Shown here piece after piece: positions 21,232-30,984 of a stretch of 64,000 nucleotides of DNA. The stretch is taken from contig CM047431.1 of assembly GCA_026168455.1 (NCBI GenBank), positions 10,575,703-10,639,702 on the forward strand, written 5' to 3'. Positions within the stretch are counted from its first letter, which is position 1, and every line of letters begins with the position of its first letter. The notes below the pieces were generated by a model. That model worked only from the letters and a program-made list of their open reading frames with translations, did not search any database and was not told the origin of the DNA. Source of the stretch: Theocolax elegans. Taxonomy: Eukaryota; Arthropoda; Insecta; Hymenoptera; Cerocephalidae. The position numbers and the translations under genes were made by a program.

Positions 21232-22888
21232 GCCTATCGACGCTTGTAACCTTTTCTTTCGGAACTAACTTCCGAACAGACGGCAACATGTTAGCATACA
21301 ACATGTCTAGCTGAAACTGTGTACTCGGAGGCGCATTCATTCTGCTAAATATAGTTAGCATGCAGAAAATGTAATCACGAGCAGGCTCTTCTCTACCCTG
21401 CTTGCGTGCTTGCGCTTCCGCCATTAAACGCTGATGAAAGTTCTGCTCAACGCCATAACATCGTCGAGCAGCATTGCAAAAATCAGCCCAAGTATTCCAA
21501 TCTTTCCGCGATTGGCGATACCAATGTAGCGCTACGCCAGTTAACAGCTCCGAGAAAGCATTCAGTAAATCCGCGTCGGAAATATGCGCTAACTTGCGAC
21601 ATTCTTCTATGCGTTGAATAAATTCCTCGATGCTTTCGCGTTTTTCGCCGGAAAACTTAATATTCCACTGGCGAACTGTGCGACCTACGTCATGTGACTG
21701 TATAGGCGCTCTAGTCGACATATTCGACAAGATTTGCGTAAGTTGATCGCTTGTAACTACAGGCACATTTTCCCCCCTTCCAGACTCATGCCAATCCGCA
21801 GGAGCTGACTGAGACGAATACTGGCGTATGTCGCTAAATGTGGGAGTCGGAAAACACGGAGCGTTTGTGTTCAAACGTGGATCCGAATTAATTTCCGATT
21901 GTGTGTGCGTTGACGCTTGAGGTGCTTGCGGATACTTATCAGCTTTAAAGTAATTTAAATTAAACGTATCCTGAAAATTTACACTTTTGCGATTTTTCCG
22001 CTGCTGTTCCGCCGCAATTGACTTTTGCGTTGGAAGCTGCGTACTCGTCGCAAAATCCGCTAATTGCTGCCTTAGATAATTCAACTCCTTCTCTTGTTGA
22101 AAGGCAAACGATTGCGTTCTACTCAACTCCAGGGCTAAACCCCTTGGAGCGTTGTAGACTGCGCCATTAGCTAATGCACATAAAACGATATCATTATCTA
22201 TTTTATTATTTTCTTTTGAAGAAAATACCGTTTTTGGTATCGCACCTCTTGATTGTAAATGCTTATTCGCTGCTTGCGTCGTCGAGTACGTAGTTGTAGT
22301 AGCGGTCGTTATCATCGCGGTCGAAATGGTAGGAATTGGTCTTACCGGTATGGTTGTGTTAAGCGTTTTTATCGAAGTCAATTCAAAATTTGATTTAAAA
22401 TTATTTTCGACGGTGTTTTCCGCCGCGTTTTCCGCAAGGTTCCCCGCGATATTTCCCGCGTTAACCTCGCTATGCTGCGATTCCGCATCGGAATCGGCAA
22501 GTTGATCGTCATTTGACTTCGAGCTATTGGCAAGCGGAGAGAATCCGCTCTCATCCGCTCGATTAAGATTTTCAAATTGTCTGTGCGCAATCTGTACTTG
22601 CGCTTCTTCGCTAAATTTCGCATGTTTCAAAACGGTGCAGAGTCTTTGTTCACGACGAGTCCGAGAAACTAAATCATCGTCACTAGTTGACTGGACGAAA
22701 TCCGCGGCTGTACAATCGCCGCGTAAACGCCTATATAACCTATCTACACGTACAAAGGGCGTACCGTCACGTGTCAATTCTAGCTGATCGAGGACGGAAT
22801 CGAATTGATCAGCTGTTAAATTCAAAATCCATCCTTGGATCTCGACTCCGTATGTTTGATCGAAATCACTCTCATTCATGCACGCCAT
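21137..22888 (-). CDS. gag: Inner element gag (matrix-capsid)
   Basis: 583 codons from MACMNESDFDQTYGV, the first ATG after the leader on this strand. The N-terminal half is low in conservation and rich in Asn/Thr/Ser/Gln. Around residues 410-560 lies the retrotransposon Gag capsid domain: KFSGEKRESIEEFIQRIEECRK, LLTGVALHWYRQSRKDWNTW, and the LYANMLPSVRKLV block typical of Ty3/Gypsy Gag. The last ~18 residues (GIFPHLRRQKRAFCDL) are the product of a frameshift; the true frame continues at 20,695-21,231. It should assemble the particle. Confidence 0.85.
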   Translation of the reverse strand: MACMNESDFDQTYGVEIQGWILNLTADQFDSVLDQLELTRDGTPFVRVDRLYRRLRGDCTAADFVQSTSDDDLVSRTRREQRLCTVLKHAKFSEEAQVQIAHRQFENLNRADESGFSPLANSSKSNDDQLADSDAESQHSEVNAGNIAGNLAENAAENTVENNFKSNFELTSIKTLNTTIPVRPIPTISTAMITTATTTTYSTTQAANKHLQSRGAIPKTVFSSKENNKIDNDIVLCALANGAVYNAPRGLALELSRTQSFAFQQEKELNYLRQQLADFATSTQLPTQKSIAAEQQRKNRKSVNFQDTFNLNYFKADKYPQAPQASTHTQSEINSDPRLNTNAPCFPTPTFSDIRQYSSQSAPADWHESGRGENVPVVTSDQLTQILSNMSTRAPIQSHDVGRTVRQWNIKFSGEKRESIEEFIQRIEECRKLAHISDADLLNAFSELLTGVALHWYRQSRKDWNTWADFCNAARRCYGVEQNFHQRLMAEAQARKQGREEPARDYIFCMLTIFSRMNAPPSTQFQLDMLYANMLPSVRKLVPKEKVTSVDRLVQLLVRRKSLSRKSGIFPHLRRQKRAFCDL

Positions 22889-23875
22889 TTTGAATTATAA
22901 AAAAAAATTGAATAAAATTTAAATTTCAGGCCTTATTGGCAAGATAAATTCTCACAATTAAAAAAAAAACTTATTGAACAAATTACAAAATAATTGCAAA
23001 TCGCTATTAAATCATGCGCAAATTCGCTTAAATTTAATAAAAAAACAACTAATTTGTGAAAAAAACGAAATATTACAAATCTGCAACTTGTTAAAATAAA
23101 TTCTTTTTTTAATTGTTTATAAAAGAAAAATCGAATTAAATTGAATTAGCGAATTTAATATACAAAGAAATTTGAAGAATTTAAAATAAATTGTTTAAAG
23201 ATAGTAATTATTTAAAAAAAAAAACAAAATTTTAAATTGCGAAGAAACGCTATAAAATTATTTAAATAATTTATAATAACAATAACAAAAAAAAAATTAA
23301 ATTGAATACAAATTTAAAAAAATAAATTAATTTACTGTATTTGCGTACACGCTTACATACACATACATGTACCACGATACGCTACAATACTTATAATTAC
23401 CGCGTATATCACACACACACTTACACGCACGCACGCGAAATAGACTAACTCAACCTAAATTGCGATTATACAGTTTACGACAAATTATTAAAAAAACAAT
23501 AATTATATTTTCCGCGGTGTCGCTAATAATTATTTAAATAAACAAATAAATAATAAAAGAAGCACAAAATAATTAATTAATTCGCGATACGCTAAAATTA
23601 AATCGAAAAGGAAAATCGATTTACAATTCGAATAATATAAGATACGAAAGAATATTTTCGAAAAGGATAAAGTTACACACTTCGAATATTATTTGAAGCG
23701 TAAACACCGCGAATCACCGCGAAACGTAAACACTGCGCTCGCTCGCTCTCGAAATGTTCGAAATAAGATCTCTTAATTTAACACGTATATCGACTAAATT
23801 GAAAATTTTTAAATATTAGAAATTTAATTTTTAGACTATTAATTATAACTATTACGCGTAACGCTAATGACCATG
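22889..23875 (-). other. Leader (5' UTR) of the inner element
   Basis: About 1 kb of AT-rich DNA with many A-runs and no coding pattern, between the primer site and the gag ATG on the reverse strand. A block near 23,700 repeats ACCGCGAA. Confidence 0.7.
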
Positions 23876-23889
23876 CACGTTGGGCGCCA
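23876..23889 (-). promoter_or_regulatory. Primer-binding site of the inner element (tRNA-Lys type)
   Basis: On the reverse strand TGGCGCCCAACGTG begins directly after the 5' LTR. Its complement CACGTTGGGCGCCA equals the 3' end of insect tRNA-Lys(CTT) plus CCA, as recalled. So the inner and outer elements use different primer tRNAs and belong to different lineages. Confidence 0.85.
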
Positions 23890-24691
23890 TGTAACGGTTT
23901 TGCTATTATTTAATAACAATAAATAAAATATTATAATATAAAGTTAATAATAACAATTAACTACCGTTAAAATAATAGTCTCATTTACACGATCGGCCGC
24001 TCAGTAAGCCGTATCAGTAAGCCGTACAGGCGGAGGCGGCGGTAATCTTTATTTAGCGAAACGCGAGAAAAGAGGGTAAACAACTAAATAAACAACAATG
24101 CAGTATTTAATTAATAACAAAAATAAACGTATTCGGAAAAAAAAGTAATACAGGCGCGTTCGCAGCGCGCGAAACGCAGGTCAATATACACGCGAGATAA
24201 ATAAAGAGAGAAAGAGAGAGAGAGAGAGACTACAAGACTGGCACTTACAGTGCGTGAGCCGCGATCGATGATTAATCAACCAGGTGAAGTCTGCGTAGTC
24301 GCTACTCTTTAGCTTCCTGGGCTGCTTCGTCGCCAAACAAACTAATACATCTCTACTGGGTCACCAGCACAGCACCAGGATCACAAGCACGGGGCGATCA
24401 AAATATGAAGAGAGAGCAAATAACAAGGTTTCTCACGACGGTTAAGATTAATCACACGACGGTTGAATTTAATCTCTCGGTGGTTGAGATTAGTCTAAGT
24501 GCTCTCGCACTTACGAACCGAAAACTCTCTCTCTCTTTCCCTACTTTTACCTTTACGAAGGTCCGCGAAAATCGCCGAAAATCGTCCAACGTCGACCTGT
24601 AACATCTGTAAAGATTAATACACAGGCTAGACAGAGAGAGTGAATGTAACGAGCAATGTAATATAATCAAATATTACATTGATTCGTTACA
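23890..24691 (-). repeat. 5' LTR of the inner element (right LTR)
   Basis: 802 bp, TGTAACGG...CGTTACA, near-identical to 12,489-13,276. High LTR-LTR identity means a recent insertion, younger than the outer element that it interrupts. Confidence 0.9.
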
Positions 24692-24735
24692 CGTAATAGC
24701 GTGAATTAATTTACGTGTCCTAAGAAATCCTCAAA

Positions 24736-26790
24736 ATGTCAGAACTAAATGGAAGTTTGACTCTGCATACGTTGGCAGAAGAGGATTATACTAGGTTATC
24801 GTTGGAAGAGGGCATCCAGCGAATACGGCAAAATGTTTTTCAATGTAGTAACCAAGAAATACTACAATATGCCGATTTCAAAATTTTAAACGCCACAGAT
24901 TCCATGTATAATATAAGAAATCGAGTAGAAAGATATGAAACACGGAAATGTTTCGGGTTAGCGGCGGCATATTGGGATCCTGGAGTAGACGAGGCGAATT
25001 TCGTTCCGTTGGATATACCTGTTAATAGAAATTTGAATTTAACCTCGGAAGGGGAAAATTACTTAGCTGGCACATGGAGGAATCCGTCCATCATGAGGCT
25101 AGTAAGTAGGGGAATTACAGCGGAAAATCCTATGGTATCAATAGATAACATGGAAGTGCACAGTGGTGCTTACCTACGTATTCATGGGCAATTGCCGACA
25201 GGTCAAACATTGGGACCATATGCAGATCCGTTAACTTTCAGCAATTCGCGGAATTCGACAGCACTGATTGGCGGAGAAAACGTGGTAACGACAAATGCTA
25301 ATGTTAGATTACATTTGAACTTTCCATTGCCCACTTCAACGTCAGAACCCCTCCAGCACCCAGATAATAATTATAATTTGCATAGTAATAGTATTAATCT
25401 CCCATGCGCGCAATCCACCCAACATCCAGCACACGGAAATGCGATAGAAAATAGACAAAATGAACAAAACACGGCAGATCAGGTTCAATTTAGAATTCAA
25501 GATAGACAATTTTTAAGTGCGAGTTTTAATTCGGGAAATGCAGGCGGATATGATCAAACATCGTATTTGCAAGTTAGACAGTATGTGGCAACTAACACAA
25601 ACACAGATAACATAAGATCACCACCAACCCCGAAACCGAGAAATCCGAATACAATCAATCTTCCGCGAAATGTTCAAAACCATGAATCACATGTTCCACA
25701 GATAACGGAGGAAGATCTGGAGAATAGAACATTTCCAATCCACACTCAGGCGGGTAATAGGACACAAGGAGTGAGATTTAGTGATGAATTCACGAGAAAC
25801 TGTGAAAGACCAATACCTGCAACGAGTAGTTCGAATGAGACGAGGTACCGGATAGGAAATGAACGACAGTATTACGATCAACCTGAACCGATCCAGCAGC
25901 CTTATTACACCCGAAACAATTCTTTCCAGCAACAGGAAAATCCTAGAACCTTCCAGCAATTCCCACGAAATTATACTAGTTCATCTAATCCTAACCTCGA
26001 ACGACAGCCTCCAGTTATGCCACAATCCCAATATAACATCCCTCCAGGACCATCACAAAATAATTTTAGACAATGTCCCTACAATTATTCCCAACCCTAC
26101 CGCCAGTCAAGCACCAGGCGAGAAGGATCACTTTTGACTAATTCAACGTTCCAAAGAGAAAAACGTGTCAGCGAAATTCTAAAACAATGGCATATTGAAT
26201 TTAAAGGAGATAAAAGAAACGATCCAGAGTCATTCCTAGTAAATTTGACAGAATGCGAACTAGATGAAGATATCTGGTGTTGGTTTCGCAGGGAACATCG
26301 CAATTGGCTGATATTGGAAGACTTTCAACAAGCATTTAGACTCCAATATTGTAGAGAAGACTTACAATATCAAGTAAGAAAAAGGATAATGGTAAGAACA
26401 CAGGGACCACAAGAAGATATTTCGACATATCTTTCGAAATTCCGCAACTTATTGGATCAGTTGAAGCCTCCAATGCCCCTAAGCGAACAATTAGCGATCA
26501 CATATGATAATCTACATCCAGATTATAGGCGAAGAATCGACAAAGACCAATTTTCATCATTTTTGGAATTGCAGCTGCTAGGAAAGAAGGAAGAAGCACG
26601 CAAACGCCAAGACACACTCTACCGTCCTCCGCCAGTAGAAGAAGACGAGCAACTCTTCAACTCCGCGTACGAACCAGTAAAAATAAAAAAGTCTGGTAAA
26701 GCTGCTGCAATCGCTGGGAATGCCAGTGATGCAGGCACTATGCACGAAGAGGCACCTACTGCCGCCTTACAGCAACCTCCATCACCCTGA
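24736..26790 (+). CDS. gag: Outer element gag (matrix-capsid)
   Basis: 684 codons starting at MSELNGSL, 40 bp after the leader resumes. The N-terminal ~400 residues are Asn/Gln/Pro-rich and poorly conserved. The capsid region is at about residues 475-620: ILKQWHIEFKGDKRNDPESFL, WCWFRREHRNWLILEDFQQAF, QGPQEDISTYLSKFRNLL and ITYDNLHPDYRRRI, as in Ty3/Gypsy Gag. About 20 residues seem to be missing after LTECELDEDIW compared with the family pattern. The stop TGA at 26,788 lies before the nucleocapsid, which continues in the same frame (26,791-27,051). It could be a disabling mutation or a termination/readthrough site. Confidence 0.9.
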   Translation: MSELNGSLTLHTLAEEDYTRLSLEEGIQRIRQNVFQCSNQEILQYADFKILNATDSMYNIRNRVERYETRKCFGLAAAYWDPGVDEANFVPLDIPVNRNLNLTSEGENYLAGTWRNPSIMRLVSRGITAENPMVSIDNMEVHSGAYLRIHGQLPTGQTLGPYADPLTFSNSRNSTALIGGENVVTTNANVRLHLNFPLPTSTSEPLQHPDNNYNLHSNSINLPCAQSTQHPAHGNAIENRQNEQNTADQVQFRIQDRQFLSASFNSGNAGGYDQTSYLQVRQYVATNTNTDNIRSPPTPKPRNPNTINLPRNVQNHESHVPQITEEDLENRTFPIHTQAGNRTQGVRFSDEFTRNCERPIPATSSSNETRYRIGNERQYYDQPEPIQQPYYTRNNSFQQQENPRTFQQFPRNYTSSSNPNLERQPPVMPQSQYNIPPGPSQNNFRQCPYNYSQPYRQSSTRREGSLLTNSTFQREKRVSEILKQWHIEFKGDKRNDPESFLVNLTECELDEDIWCWFRREHRNWLILEDFQQAFRLQYCREDLQYQVRKRIMVRTQGPQEDISTYLSKFRNLLDQLKPPMPLSEQLAITYDNLHPDYRRRIDKDQFSSFLELQLLGKKEEARKRQDTLYRPPPVEEDEQLFNSAYEPVKIKKSGKAAAIAGNASDAGTMHEEAPTAALQQPPSP

Positions 26791-27144
26791 AACCCTCGGT
26801 CGTATAACCCCAAAGGAAATAATAAAAAATCTTATAATAAAAAACGAAACGGAACAAATCAAAATGGAAAAGGGCCAAATGAGAAAAACAAACAGGCTCC
26901 AGCTGGAAATGGTAATAATGGCGAACAGAAAACCGGGACAGATAGCCCCACTACTGAAAATAATGGCAAAACAAGGAATAAGGAAACAGACACTTGCCAC
27001 ACATGCGGCATCACAGGTCATTGGTTCTATGATTGCCCAGACAATTCTTGCTGAGGGTGTGTTAGGAAAAACACACTGAAGCGAAATTGTCCCGCGTGTA
27101 AAGTTCCTAGACCGGCGGGAAACGACTCGCGGAGGAACCAGTAG
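26791..27144 (+). pseudogene. gag: Outer element nucleocapsid, separated by in-frame stops
   Basis: Directly in frame with gag after TGA 26,788, this stretch encodes an Asn/Lys-rich basic linker. A canonical CCHC zinc knuckle follows (CHTCGITGHWFYDC, CX2CX4HX4C, at 26,995-27,036). A second TGA at 27,052 falls inside a following Cys-rich motif (C-stop-GC...CPAC, to about 27,090). The frame closes with TAG near 27,142. Nucleocapsid binds the RNA genome. The two stops split the protein; both are single-codon events in otherwise well kept sequence. Confidence 0.8.
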
Positions 27145-27152
27145 GAGTCGAT

Positions 27153-27716
27153 GTGTCCTCCTTGGTAGAAAACGTTATAGTAGACTCCAAAACTACCAAA
27201 TTTCCAGCATATCCAAATAAGAGAAAGAAAACAGGTTCCATGAATCCAAAAAGATTGAAAATTTCCTCTACAGCACCAATTATAAACACCGGAAAAGCCC
27301 ATCCAGCACCCCAAAAGAAAAGAAAAAATTCCTCTCTAGCACCCTCCATAACACAAGAAAATTCCCATCCAGCACCCAAAAAGAAAAGAAAAAATTCAAC
27401 TCTAGCACCCTCCATAACCCAAGAAAATTCCCATCCAGCACCCAAAAAGAAAAGGAAAAATTCCTCTCCAGCACCAACGGTAAAAATAGTTAAACTGTCG
27501 GATGAATCGGGAGATAAGTCGAATAACACCGTAGTAGAAAATATGTTTTCAACCGCTGTCCTATCACCAGATTCACTTATCCAAAGGTATCCGTTAGGTA
27601 AGCTTGAGCCTAGGTTGTTTTTCTCGATAGAACTAAACGAAAGAAAGATGATAGGACTTTTAGACGCCGGATCTGTTTATTCCTATAATAGGAAAAGGTT
27701 TAGGAAAACAGTTTAG
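27153..27716 (+). CDS. Outer element linker with triple KKKRK repeats and protease N-terminus
   Basis: 187 codons in a frame different from gag, so a frameshift is needed to reach it. Residues ~50-110 are a 22-residue repeat, HPAPKKKRKNSSLAPSITQENS, present nearly three times. Each copy carries a monopartite KKKRK nuclear-localisation-like core. The DNA behind it is a 66-bp tandem repeat (27,303, 27,369, 27,435). The end contains the aspartic protease active site IGLLDAGSVYS (Asp-Ala-Gly). The frame then breaks near 27,676, and the protease continues in the frame of the downstream pol. The ATG may not be the real start, since Gag-Pol is normally reached by frameshift. Confidence 0.75.
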   Translation: MSSLVENVIVDSKTTKFPAYPNKRKKTGSMNPKRLKISSTAPIINTGKAHPAPQKKRKNSSLAPSITQENSHPAPKKKRKNSTLAPSITQENSHPAPKKKRKNSSPAPTVKIVKLSDESGDKSNNTVVENMFSTAVLSPDSLIQRYPLGKLEPRLFFSIELNERKMIGLLDAGSVYSYNRKRFRKTV

Positions 27717-27774
27717 CGGGAAATTTAAACCTTGCAAGGGCGCCGTAAGCGTAGCCAATGGGATATCAGTTCCT

Positions 27775-30342
27775 GTGGAAGGAAAATTAGACGTAACGGT
27801 TAGTATCGATGGAATTGAGAAAACCTTACCTTTCCGAGTAGTAGACGGACTGCAGTACGAGTGTATCTTGGGAATTGATTTCAAACGTTTATTTGAACTC
27901 AAGATAGACTTCGGAAACGACACATGGGGGACACCAGCAGGGAAAGTTCATCAGTTTTATCCCTACGGGCAAGATCCCAGCTACCTTCCAGCACTAGCCA
28001 GTATAGATGGCCTTCGTCAAGCGTCAGAAGAAGAGGAAAAAGAAATAAAAAAGGTCCTAGACAGTCTTATCCCGAAAACCCCGAAAACACTTGGTGCGAC
28101 AACTTTGGCTTTCCACAAAATAGATATCCAGGGTCACGAGCCTATAAGACAAAGGATGAGGAAGTACTCAGCAAAGATGTTGAAAGCAGGGCAAGAAGAG
28201 GTAGACCGTATGTTAAATGAAGACATAATAGAACCATCAGAGAGTCCTTGGTGTAGTTGCCCAGTAATAGTACCAAAAGCTGACGGCAAATACCGATTTT
28301 GTATTGACTATCGGCAGGTCAATAAAGTAACAAAAAGATTTGCTTACCCATTAAAAAATATGGATGATACACTAGATAAGTTAAGAGGAGCAAAATATAT
28401 CTCAAAATTAGATTTGTCGCAAGCTTATCATCAGATTTTACTAGAGGAAGGCAGTAAAGAAATAACTGCATTTGGCATACCGGGACGAGACCTACACCTC
28501 TTCAAGAAAATGCCCTACGGCTTAACAAACGCTCCAGCTACCTTCCAAAAGATCATGGAAAAATTAATCAAATCAGATTGGGAACCACATGTTTTTGTGT
28601 ACTTAGACGATATAATTATTGTGACCCAAACGTTTAAAGATCATGTTTTCTGGTTAAGTAAAGTACTGAAGGCGTTAAAAGAAGTGAATTTACAACTTAA
28701 ACGAGATAAGTCAGAATTTTGCTGTGCCGAAGTAAAATATCTTGATTATATTGTAAACGAACATGGTCTGTGTACTGATCCCGACAAAACTAAACCAGTA
28801 GTCGAATATCCAGCACCCAAAAACCTCAAGCAACTTCGCAGATTCCTAGGGATGATCAGATGGTATTCCCGGTTTATCCCAAATCTATCCGAAATAAAAA
28901 ATCCCCTTACTCAGTTAACTAGAAAAGGTGTTCGTTGGCACTGGGATGCAGAGCAACAGACAGCCTTTGAAAAACTGAAAATATCCCTTACTCGAGCACC
29001 CATTCTAGCACGACCCAATCTCACCTTACCCTTTACGTTGCAGACGGACGCAAGCAATTACGCGATAGCAGGTGTGCTTACGCAAGTAATTGATGGGGAG
29101 GAACATCCAATCTACTATGTGAGTAGAACAATGACCAAAGCAGAACGCAATTACACTGTAACTGAAAAAGAGTGTTTAGCGGTTCTGTGGTCAGCAGATA
29201 GGCTTAAAGGGTATCTTCAAGGAGAACAGTTTACTGTAATAACAGACCATTTCAGTCTTTTATGGTTAATTAATCTCAAAGACCCTGCAGGCCGACTGTC
29301 ACGATGGAATACAGCGCTACAAAATTACGATATCAAATTTGTACATCGTAAAGGTGCTTTGCGTCAAGTTCCGGACGCTTTATCAAGAGCGTGGGAAGAG
29401 TCAGAAGTAGCAGCTGTAGTTCCGACTCACATAGATGATCCATGGTACATACGAAAAATTGAGAACGTACGGAAATTTCCAGCTAAGTATCCCGATTTTA
29501 AAATCGAGAATGGTTTTCTTTACGCACATCGTCCAAACCCATTAGACGATCCATTGTTCCCTGATTTGGATGCGTGGAAATTAGTTCTTCCAGCATCAAA
29601 CAGACCCCAAGCTCTTTTCGAAGCCCATAATACTCCTCAATCAGGACATTTAGGCATAGAAAAAACTAACGCACGTCTTGCGACTTATTATTATTGGCCA
29701 GGTTATTTTTACAATACTTCTTGTTATGTCCGATCGTGTCATGAATGTCAAATCCACAAAAGTTGCCAGCTGCCCCCAGCAGGGCTAATGGGCGAAAGAA
29801 ATATCGAGGGACCATGGAAAGTTGTGGCTACCGATATTATGGGCCCGAAGCCAAAATCTAAACGAGGTTTCAGATACGAAATTGTTTTTGAAGATTTATT
29901 CACTCGTTACGTAGAAATTCAGCCACTTAGGAAGGCAGACGCTAAAATTGTATGGCAAGCTTTTGAGGATTTGATCATAAACCGATGGGGATGCCCTAAG
30001 TTTTTGTTGACAGATAATGGGACTGAATTTGCCAATAAATTAATGTCAGAACGCTTAGAAGCTTACGGTATTAAGCAAACTACCACACCGCCTTATAGAC
30101 CCCAAGCAAACCCGGTAGAGCGAGTAAACCGTAATTTAAAGCCTATGATTAACAGCTTTTTAGCTGAAGATCATAAAGAGTGGGATCTGCATTTAAAGGA
30201 ATTTTGTTTCGCTTTAAATACAACGATTCACTCGTCGCTTAAAACAACACCAGCGTTTATGAATTTGGGTAGAAATCCGGAACCATCCATCCTAATCCGG
30301 AAGCACCTCGAGAATCCCATTCCTATCCTTCCTGAAGACTAA
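27775..30342 (+). CDS. pol: Outer element pol: protease C-terminus, RT, RNase H, integrase
   Basis: 855 codons. Open sequence of the same frame extends upstream to about 27,676, so the ATG shown is internal. The protease C-terminal block is CILGIDFKRLFEL. RT has FCIDYRQVNKVTK, SKLDLSQAYHQILL, GLTNAPATFQ and catalytic YLDD at residues 276-279. RNase H starts QTDASNYAIAGVL (about 423) and has TDHFSLLWL. Integrase has the HHCC site HNTPQSGHLG ... CHEC (about 617-660) and the core TDIMGP, TDNGTEF and NPVERVNR. It is Ty3/Gypsy by domain order (integrase last). TAA at 30,340 interrupts the integrase C-terminal region; the same frame continues at 30,343. Confidence 0.93.
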   Translation: MEGKLDVTVSIDGIEKTLPFRVVDGLQYECILGIDFKRLFELKIDFGNDTWGTPAGKVHQFYPYGQDPSYLPALASIDGLRQASEEEEKEIKKVLDSLIPKTPKTLGATTLAFHKIDIQGHEPIRQRMRKYSAKMLKAGQEEVDRMLNEDIIEPSESPWCSCPVIVPKADGKYRFCIDYRQVNKVTKRFAYPLKNMDDTLDKLRGAKYISKLDLSQAYHQILLEEGSKEITAFGIPGRDLHLFKKMPYGLTNAPATFQKIMEKLIKSDWEPHVFVYLDDIIIVTQTFKDHVFWLSKVLKALKEVNLQLKRDKSEFCCAEVKYLDYIVNEHGLCTDPDKTKPVVEYPAPKNLKQLRRFLGMIRWYSRFIPNLSEIKNPLTQLTRKGVRWHWDAEQQTAFEKLKISLTRAPILARPNLTLPFTLQTDASNYAIAGVLTQVIDGEEHPIYYVSRTMTKAERNYTVTEKECLAVLWSADRLKGYLQGEQFTVITDHFSLLWLINLKDPAGRLSRWNTALQNYDIKFVHRKGALRQVPDALSRAWEESEVAAVVPTHIDDPWYIRKIENVRKFPAKYPDFKIENGFLYAHRPNPLDDPLFPDLDAWKLVLPASNRPQALFEAHNTPQSGHLGIEKTNARLATYYYWPGYFYNTSCYVRSCHECQIHKSCQLPPAGLMGERNIEGPWKVVATDIMGPKPKSKRGFRYEIVFEDLFTRYVEIQPLRKADAKIVWQAFEDLIINRWGCPKFLLTDNGTEFANKLMSERLEAYGIKQTTTPPYRPQANPVERVNRNLKPMINSFLAEDHKEWDLHLKEFCFALNTTIHSSLKTTPAFMNLGRNPEPSILIRKHLENPIPILPED

Positions 30343-30984
30343 GAAAAGTGGTCAGATCGTATGAAGAGACTTCCAGCTCATCACGATCTAGTTAAACATC
30401 ATATGAATGAAGCCACTGCTAGGCAAACCAAATATTATAACAGGAATAGAAGGGATATTACTTACCAGATAGGAGATAAAATAGCTAGATTAAATCGTGT
30501 ACAATCTTCTGCAGAAGGAAATTTTGCAGCCAAACAGGCTCCGAAATTTGTAGGTCCAGCAACAGTAGTCGAAGTTAAATCCCCTACTGTTTATATCGTA
30601 GAAGATGACGATATAAAGAAAAGAACTGAAATATCCATAGAGGATATTAAGCGATACATTCGGCCCCGAAAGGTAAATATCAATCCCATTTCTATTCCAG
30701 ATGTTACAACGGCGAAGCAGCCTGCGAGGAAGGGGAGGAAGAGGCGGAACGTCGGCAGTTCGACGACCTCTGATGGGCGAGGCGCCGATCTACCCGCCTC
30801 CATAAAACGTAGCAACATTGCCCAACCCAGCAACCCCTCCAGCACCACCGTCCCCGGTGCCTCAACGGACGCTCCCGAGGAGGGAGAGGAGACCGGAAGG
30901 GTATCGGTACCGGGGTTACGTGCCGTACCGGGCGGATGTGTCGGAGACGCCGAGCCACTACGGCGACAGCTTCCCGCGGCATAG
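30343..30984 (+). CDS. pol: Outer element integrase C-terminal region after an in-frame stop
   Basis: Continues the pol frame after TAA 30,340; the first ATG is at 30,361, giving 207 codons. It includes HMNEATARQTKYYNRNRRDITYQIGDKIARLNR and a small SH3-like C-terminal block (KFVGPATVVEVKSPTVYIVEDD) usual in Gypsy integrases, then a basic, Ser/Thr-rich tail. Near 30,820 a second reading frame becomes open (30,818-31,261) with a Pro/Arg-rich, RYRGYVPYRADVSETPSHYG-containing tail. That looks equally protein-like, so the native end may lie in that frame after a 1-bp change. Confidence 0.8.
   Translation, partial: EKWSDRMKRLPAHHDLVKHHMNEATARQTKYYNRNRRDITYQIGDKIARLNRVQSSAEGNFAAKQAPKFVGPATVVEVKSPTVYIVEDDDIKKRTEISIEDIKRYIRPRKVNINPISIPDVTTAKQPARKGRKRRNVGSSTTSDGRGADLPASIKRSNIAQPSNPSSTTVPGASTDAPEEGEETGRVSVPGLRAVPGGCVGDAEPLRRQLPAA

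Larger units (their letters stand above)
18889..21430 (-). repeat. Internal tandem duplication of ~1.3 kb in inner gag-protease
   Basis: The segment 18,889-20,145 repeats 20,148-21,460. The junction is at about 20,146, where AACGCCATAACATC runs into TTCAAGCTGAATTGC. The left copy lacks about 60 bp that the right copy has near 21,335-21,395. The copies differ by scattered transitions (including the DSE/DSG and stop/Arg differences) and by 1-bp indels. Confidence 0.85.
12489..24691 (-). mobile_element. Inner Ty3/Gypsy LTR retrotransposon
   Basis: Two 0.8-kb LTRs in direct orientation (TGTAACGG...CGTTACA) enclose reverse-strand gag-pol. The flanking 4-bp repeat CGTA (12,485-12,488 and 24,692-24,695) is the target duplication, so it inserted into the leader of the outer element. 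Excising it restores a continuous leader ending at the outer gag ATG. The primer site is at 23,876-23,889 and a polypurine tract adjoins the other LTR. The length (12.2 kb) is inflated by two internal tandem duplications (about 2.2 kb and 1.3 kb). Without them the element would be a more usual ~8.7 kb. Confidence 0.95.
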
